From assembly GCA_946886645.1 (NCBI GenBank), contig CAMPIY010000041.1, forward strand, positions 1-10,848: DNA of 10,848 bases, written 5' to 3'. Shown one piece after another: positions 7,100 through 10,848 of the stretch (its first letter is position 1; each line of letters opens with the position of its first letter). The notes beneath the pieces are model-generated. The model saw nothing but the letters and a program-made list of their open reading frames with translations, was not told the DNA's origin and searched no databases. The translations under genes and the position numbers were made by a program. Source of the DNA: an uncultured Sphingomonas sp. (GTDB taxonomy: Bacteria; Pseudomonadota; Alphaproteobacteria; Sphingomonadales; Sphingomonadaceae).

Positions 7100-7559
7100 C
7101 CGCTCCCGCCCCGTTGAACCGCGAGCTGCTCGACCGCCATCCGCTTCCGGCGAGCAGCGGCGGCAAGGAGGAACACGGCCGGATATTGATCGTCGCGGGA
7201 TCGAGGGACGTTCCAGGTGCCGCCCTGCTTGCAGCCCATGGCGCAATGCGGGCCGGCGCTGCGCGGAGCACTACCAATGCCTGGTCCTGGTCAAGGGTGC
7301 CCAAAGCCACGTCGTCCGCGACAACGGAGAGGTATGGAAATATCCGGGAGGCGGCCCCGGCCTCGGCGTGTCGGGATCGGGCGACGTGCTCGCCGGGATC
7401 GTCGGAGGATTGCTCGCCCGAGGCGCCGAACCGCTGACGGCGCTGCTTTGGGCGGTCTGGCTCCACGGCGAGGCAGGCCGGTCGCTCGCCGGCAAGGTGG
7501 GGAAGCTCGGCTTCCTCGCCCGCGAAATCCCGGCCGAGGTGCCGTCCCTGCTGCCCTAA
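7096..7559 (+). pseudogene. nnrD: NAD(P)H-hydrate dehydratase remnant with internal deletion and frameshift
   Basis: The intact enzyme uses ADP or ATP to dehydrate damaged NAD(P)H hydrates back to NAD(P)H. The first 55 codons, from ATG at 7096, read as the normal N-terminus: GRILIVAGSRDVPGAALLAA at 28-47, then AMRAGA. The next recognisable part is in another frame from about 7263. It includes the LVLVKGAQ strand, GVSGSGDVLAG and a normal C-terminus ending in LLP at 7556. The pieces meet near 7256-7265. Lost are the central strands, the GPG loop, the DADAL and the TPHxGE regions, about 130 codons compared with the usual 280-290. The interval of 464 nt is not a multiple of three. The first frame runs on to a stop at 7437 with no family resemblance. 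The active site cannot be complete. The N-terminal epimerase domain is absent, as in stand-alone forms. An assembly error at the junction is possible. Confidence 0.82.
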
Positions 7560-9019
7560 TGATCCGTGTGACCGTCGAGTTCGTCGCCGACCAGCTTCAC
7601 GACGTGAATGACGTTGGTCGATCCGCTCGTCTTGAACGGAACGCCGGCCATGATCACGACCCGGTCGCCCGACACCGCGAGGTGGTGACGCAGGACCATC
7701 CGCTTGGCCTTGCCAACCATCTCCTCGAAATTCGACACGTCGCGCGAATGGACGGCATGGACGCCCCATTGCAGCCCCAGCCGCCGCGCGACCGCGAGGC
7801 TCGCGGTCATCGCCATCGTCGGCACCGGCGCCCGCTCGCGCGCGATCCGGCGGGCGGTCGAGCCCGACGAAGTGTAGCAGGCCATCGCCTTCGCCGAGAG
7901 GATGCGGACGATCTGGGCGGCGCTTTCCGACAAGGCATCGGCCGTGGTTGCCTCCGCCGGCGTTTCGGTGAACTGGATTCGGCCCGAATAGACCGGGTCG
8001 GCCTCGACGCTCTGGCCGATCTTGTCCATCATCGCGACGGCCTCGACCGGATATTGCCCGGCCGCGCTTTCGGCCGACAGCATGATCGCGTCCGCCCCGT
8101 CATAAATGGCGTTGGCGACGTCGCTCACTTCGGCGCGCGTCGGGCTGGGCGACACGATCATCGATTCCAGCATCTGGGTTGCGACGACCACCGGCCTTCC
8201 GGCCTGCCGGGCAGCGGCGACGATCCGATTCTGTGCCGGCGGAACATCCTCGGGCGGCAACTCGACGCCCAGGTCGCCGCGCGCCACCATCACCGCGTCG
8301 ACCAGCGAAATGATCTCGTCGAGATGGTCCAGCGCATGGGGTTTCTCGATCTTGGCCAGCAACCCGGCCTTGTCGCCCACCAGGTCGCGCGCCTCCACGA
8401 CGTCCTCCGGCCGCTGGACGAACGACAGCGCAATGAAGTCGGCGCCTTGCTCCAAGGCAAAGGCGAGGTCGCTGCGGTCCTTGTCGGTCAGCGCGGGGAT
8501 CGGCACCACCACGTCGGGGACGTTGACGCCCTTGCTGTTCGACACTTTGCCGCCGACCATCACTTCGGCCTCGATCCGCTCGTCGGAAACGTCGAGCGCC
8601 TTGAGACGGACCTTGCCGTCATCGATCAGCAGACGGTCCCCCGCCTTGAGCGAGGCGAACAACTCCGGATGCGGCAGCTGGACGCGGGCCGCGTCGCCCT
8701 GCGCCGGGCTGACGTCGAGGACAAACCGCTGCCCGGTCTCCAGCATCACCGAACCGCCCTTGAACCGTCCGACCCGAAGCTTCGGCCCTTGCAAGTCGAA
8801 CAGAATCGTCGTCGGACGGCGAAGAGTCTTTTCAAGGCCGCGGATCGCCTCGACCAGCGCCACCTTGTCCGCCTGCTCGCCATGGCTCATGTTGATGCGG
8901 AAGGCATCAGCGCCCGCCTCCATCAACGCGCGGATCATCTCGGGACTTGAGGAGGCCGGCCCCAGCGTGGCCAGGATCTTCACCTTGCGGGCGCGCGGTT
9001 TCAGCATGGGCCTCGCCAT
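7556..9019 (-). CDS. pyk: Pyruvate kinase
   Basis: This enzyme converts phosphoenolpyruvate and ADP to pyruvate and ATP, the last step of the lower glycolytic (Entner-Doudoroff) route. The 487 residues are normal for the family. Visible motifs are KILATLGPAS (14-23), FRINMSHGE (40-48, substrate Arg41), FDLQGPKLR (74-82), the catalytic Lys223 in AKIEKPHALDHLDEI, MVARGDLGVELP (244-255) with the metal ligand Asp249, TQMLESMI (281-288) and SAESAAGQYPVEAV (315-328). The C-terminal regulatory-type domain from about 360 includes SSGSTARRIAR. No strong ribosome site precedes the ATG at 9019; the second ATG at 9007, with GCGAGG before it, is a possible alternative giving 483 residues. The gene faces nnrD tail to tail, with its TAG overlapping the TAA of nnrD, and is divergent from gapR. 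Confidence 0.97.
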   Translation of the reverse strand: MARPMLKPRARKVKILATLGPASSSPEMIRALMEAGADAFRINMSHGEQADKVALVEAIRGLEKTLRRPTTILFDLQGPKLRVGRFKGGSVMLETGQRFVLDVSPAQGDAARVQLPHPELFASLKAGDRLLIDDGKVRLKALDVSDERIEAEVMVGGKVSNSKGVNVPDVVVPIPALTDKDRSDLAFALEQGADFIALSFVQRPEDVVEARDLVGDKAGLLAKIEKPHALDHLDEIISLVDAVMVARGDLGVELPPEDVPPAQNRIVAAARQAGRPVVVATQMLESMIVSPSPTRAEVSDVANAIYDGADAIMLSAESAAGQYPVEAVAMMDKIGQSVEADPVYSGRIQFTETPAEATTADALSESAAQIVRILSAKAMACYTSSGSTARRIARERAPVPTMAMTASLAVARRLGLQWGVHAVHSRDVSNFEEMVGKAKRMVLRHHLAVSGDRVVIMAGVPFKTSGSTNVIHVVKLVGDELDGHTDH

Positions 9020-9126
9020 AGCGGCTGTGGCGATGCGTTCAACCGGCTTGAGGCATACGGTGGCCTCGCCTAGGGAACCGCCTCAAGGTTGAAACCTCAA
9101 AAAGATTCGAAAGGGCGGAATTTCCA
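9020..9126. promoter_or_regulatory. Divergent intergenic region between pyk and gapR
   Basis: These 107 bases must hold the promoters or leaders of pyk (leftward) and gapR (rightward). I could not find a pair of boxes good enough to name. GAAAGGGCGGAA just before the gapR ATG provides a loose ribosome site. Confidence 0.4.
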
Positions 9127-9369
9127 ATGAGCGAAGGCAATGTCTCGGCCGACCAGTTACGGCTGTTCATCGAGCGGATCGAGCGGCTGGAAGAGGAAAA
9201 GAAGGGCATCGCCGACGATGTGAAGGACGTCTACGCCGAGGCGAAGGCCAATGGTTATGACACCAAGACGATGCGCTCGATCGTCCGCCTGCGGAGGATG
9301 GAGAAGAATGCGCGCGACGAAATGGACGCGCTGCTCGACACCTATCGCACCGCGCTCGGCATCGCGTAA
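9127..9369 (+). CDS. gapR: GapR-family nucleoid-associated protein (UPF0335/DUF2312)
   Basis: This small DNA-binding protein of alphaproteobacteria binds AT-rich, overtwisted DNA ahead of replication forks and helps topoisomerases and chromosome replication (known from Caulobacter crescentus GapR). All 80 residues fit the family: [19 protein letters not shown] at 8-26, a long coiled-coil helix, then [20 protein letters not shown] at 29-48 and the basic [12 protein letters not shown] at 49-60, followed by a C-terminal helix. Length and motif order are complete. It is divergent from pyk and 57 bp upstream of yebC, with a strong hairpin between. Proximity of gapR to pyk is, from memory, common in alphaproteobacteria. 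The main alternative is a phage-type GapR copy, which the chromosomal neighbours make unlikely. Confidence 0.93.
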   Translation: MSEGNVSADQLRLFIERIERLEEEKKGIADDVKDVYAEAKANGYDTKTMRSIVRLRRMEKNARDEMDALLDTYRTALGIA

Positions 9370-9396
9370 AGAAAGCTGAAGGGGGCCTTTCGGGGT

Positions 9397-9421
9397 CCCC
9401 AAAAAGTACCACTTTTTGGGG
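9397..9421 (+). promoter_or_regulatory. Perfect 11-bp hairpin covering the yebC ribosome-binding region
   Basis: CCCCAAAAAGT (9397-9407) pairs perfectly with ACTTTTTGGGG (9411-9421) around an ACC loop. The last stem bases, GGGG at 9418-9421, are the only Shine-Dalgarno-like bases for yebC, five bases before its ATG at 9427. The preceding G-runs (9381-9385 and 9392-9395) could pair instead with CCCC at 9397-9400. This allows two alternative structures, one with the G-run hidden and one with it free. Only three T bases follow, so an ordinary terminator is less convincing, although partial termination after gapR is possible. Confidence 0.6.
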
Positions 9422-9426
9422 TTTGC

Positions 9427-10170
9427 ATGGCAGGTCATTCCAAATTCAAGAACATCATGCACCGCAAGGGCGCGCAGGATAAGAAGCGCTCGGGCATGTT
9501 TTCCAAGCTCAGCCGCGAAATCACCGTCGCGGCCAAGATGGGCCTGCCCGACCCCGACATGAACCCGCGCCTGCGCGCCGCGGTCATCGCCGCCAAGGCG
9601 CAGTCGATGCCCAAGGACAATATCCAGCGCTCGATCGACAAGGCGGCCAAGGGCGAAGGCGAGAATTACGAGGAAATCCGCTACGAAGGCTTCGGTCCCG
9701 GCGGCGTTTCGCTGATCGTCGAAGCATTGTCGGACAACCGCAACCGCACCGCGACCAACGTCCGCACCGCGTTCAGCAAGAATGGCGGAAACCTCGGCGC
9801 ATCGGGATCGGTCAGCCACGGCTTCGACCGGATGGGCCTGATCGAATATTCGGGAAGCGCGGGCGACGCGGACAAGGTGCTTGAAGCCGCGATCGAAGCC
9901 GGAGCCGACGACGTCGAGAGCGACGACGAAGGCCATGAAATCTGGACCTCGATGGATTCGCTCCATGAAGTCGCCAAGTCGCTCGAAGGCGCGCTAGGCG
10001 AGCCGGAATCGGTGAAGCTGGCCTGGAAGCCCCAGACCCCCGTCGACGTCACCGGCGACGACGTCGCAACGCTGATGAAGCTGATCGATGCCCTCGAAGA
10101 GGACGACGACGTCCAGACCGTCTCGGGCAATTATGAAATCAGCGACGAAGAACTGGAGAAGCTCGGCTGA
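9427..10170 (+). CDS. yebC: YebC/TACO1-family protein
   Basis: This 247-residue protein of the YebC/PmpR/TACO1 (DUF28) family is usually annotated as a transcriptional regulator. Recent work on the family, including mitochondrial TACO1, points to helping ribosomes through difficult sequences such as proline runs. The signature is complete: [21 protein letters not shown] at the N-terminus (residues 1-21), the [13 protein letters not shown] helix (25-37), [12 protein letters not shown] (46-57), YEGFGPGGV (86-94), [21 protein letters not shown] (104-124) and an acidic C-terminal tail. Length is typical. It lies 57 bp after gapR, and its ribosome site is buried in a hairpin, so expression may be set by RNA structure. 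In many bacteria yebC stands beside ruvC; here ung follows at 14 bp, keeping a DNA-repair neighbour. The choice of transcriptional or ribosomal function cannot be made from this sequence. Confidence 0.95.
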   Translation: MAGHSKFKNIMHRKGAQDKKRSGMFSKLSREITVAAKMGLPDPDMNPRLRAAVIAAKAQSMPKDNIQRSIDKAAKGEGENYEEIRYEGFGPGGVSLIVEALSDNRNRTATNVRTAFSKNGGNLGASGSVSHGFDRMGLIEYSGSAGDADKVLEAAIEAGADDVESDDEGHEIWTSMDSLHEVAKSLEGALGEPESVKLAWKPQTPVDVTGDDVATLMKLIDALEEDDDVQTVSGNYEISDEELEKLG

Positions 10171-10184
10171 CCGACGCAGGAGCC

Positions 10185-10848
10185 GTGGTCGACGACGTCC
10201 GGCTGCATCGAAGCTGGCTGGAGCCGCTGCGGACCGAGTTTTCCAGCCCCTACATGGGCGATCTGAAGCGCTTCCTGCTGGCGGAGCGGGAAGCGGGGCA
10301 GCGGGTTTTTCCGAAGGGCGCCGAATGGTTCCGGGCGCTGGACCTGACGTCGCTCGACAAGGTGCGGGTCGTGATCCTGGGTCAGGATCCCTATCATGGC
10401 GAGGGTCAGGCGCACGGCCTTTGCTTCTCGGTCAAGCCCGGCGTCCGCCCGCCGCCTTCGCTCGTCAATATCTACAAGGAAATGCGGAGCGACCTCGGCA
10501 TCGAGCCGGCCCGCCACGGCTTCCTCGAGCATTGGGCAAATCAGGGCGTCCTGCTCCTCAACAGCGTCCTCACCGTCCGCATGGGCGCTGCAGCGTCGCA
10601 TCAGGGAAAGGGTTGGGAGCAATTTACCGACGCCGTTATCCGGCTGGTCAATGCCCGGCCCGATCCGGTCGTCTTCATGCTGTGGGGAAGCTATGCGCAG
10701 AAGAAGGCCGCGTTCGTCGACGGTTCGCGGCACCTGGTGCTGAAGGCGCCGCACCCGTCGCCGCTCTCGGCCCATAACGGCTTCTTCGGGTGCCGCCATT
10801 TCTCCAAGGCCAACGAATTCCTCGAAAGCCGGGGGCTGCCGCCGATCG
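10185..10848 (+). CDS. ung: Uracil-DNA glycosylase, family 1 (nearly complete, cut by window end)
   Basis: This base-excision repair enzyme removes uracil from DNA. The 221 visible residues hold the whole catalytic core: VVILGQDPYHG at 62-72 with catalytic Asp68, the uracil-stacking Phe81 in GLCFSV, GVLLLNSVLTV at 121-131 with Asn126, and the DNA-intercalating loop APHPSPLSAHNGFFG at 188-202 with His190. The final GLPPI suggests only a few residues remain beyond the edge. I chose GTG at 10185 because the conserved SW...L..EF...Y segment begins at residue 10; the first in-frame ATG (10254) would remove it. AGGAG (10178-10182) lies only two bases before this GTG, which is unusually close. The gene starts 14 bp after the yebC stop and is probably co-transcribed with it. 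Confidence 0.94.
   Translation, partial: MVDDVRLHRSWLEPLRTEFSSPYMGDLKRFLLAEREAGQRVFPKGAEWFRALDLTSLDKVRVVILGQDPYHGEGQAHGLCFSVKPGVRPPPSLVNIYKEMRSDLGIEPARHGFLEHWANQGVLLLNSVLTVRMGAAASHQGKGWEQFTDAVIRLVNARPDPVVFMLWGSYAQKKAAFVDGSRHLVLKAPHPSPLSAHNGFFGCRHFSKANEFLESRGLPPI

Noticed and set aside
6613..7437. Plus-strand open frame of 274 codons spanning the phosphatase and nnrD
   Set aside because: Its first part overlaps the phosphatase in another frame and makes no sense. Only the piece from 7096 to about 7260 is real, as the nnrD N-terminus; the remainder to 7437 is frameshifted.
7217..8950. Plus-strand open frame of 577 codons opposite pyk
   Set aside because: The minus strand encodes an unmistakable pyruvate kinase over the same bases; this frame shows no domain and begins inside the nnrD remnant.

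Overview
This is a compact, GC-rich stretch of bacterial chromosome. It most likely comes from an alphaproteobacterium, and probably from a sphingomonad (Sphingomonadales). The main evidence is an 80-residue GapR/UPF0335 nucleoid protein, a family essentially confined to alphaproteobacteria and their phages. The pyruvate kinase, the NAD(P)H-hydrate dehydratase remnant and the propionyl-CoA carboxylase N-terminus also read like sphingomonad proteins. The species was not determined. I saw no tRNA, rRNA, insertion sequence, prophage gene or CRISPR array.

Left part (1-6113, all minus strand, transcribed right to left): four genes run head to tail and are probably co-transcribed from about 6150. 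First is a 566-residue alanine-rich protein with an N-terminal membrane segment or signal peptide. It is built from about ten-residue repeats and carries a 370-bp perfect internal duplication. Second is a 1033-residue exported protein combining a zinc peptidase (HELAH), a beta-propeller and a predicted outer-membrane barrel. Third is a PrsW-type intramembrane protease. Last is the start of the propionyl-CoA carboxylase beta chain, which runs off the left edge. The first three look like a cell-envelope set: one repeat-rich exported or anchored protein and two unrelated proteases. No partner or substrate can be proven from sequence.

Middle (6114-7559): a 215-bp AT-rich divergent intergenic region holds a tandem heptamer and a near-consensus CtrA-like site. 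It separates the left operon from a plus-strand histidine phosphatase gene. That gene overlaps by ATGA with nnrD, the NAD(P)H-hydrate repair dehydratase. The nnrD gene is broken: its beginning and end are recognisable, but about 130 codons of the middle are missing and the reading frame shifts at the junction.

Right part (7556-10848): pyruvate kinase (minus strand) converges on the nnrD remnant, with overlapping stop codons. Divergent from it is a plus-strand row of gapR, yebC and ung. A perfect 11-bp hairpin sits between gapR and yebC and contains the only Shine-Dalgarno-like bases of yebC, so it may control yebC translation. The ung gene is cut off by the window end only a few codons short of its expected stop.

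The items most worth following up are the decapeptide-repeat protein with its sharply bounded perfect duplication, its operon with two envelope proteases, the broken nnrD and the hairpin in front of yebC.
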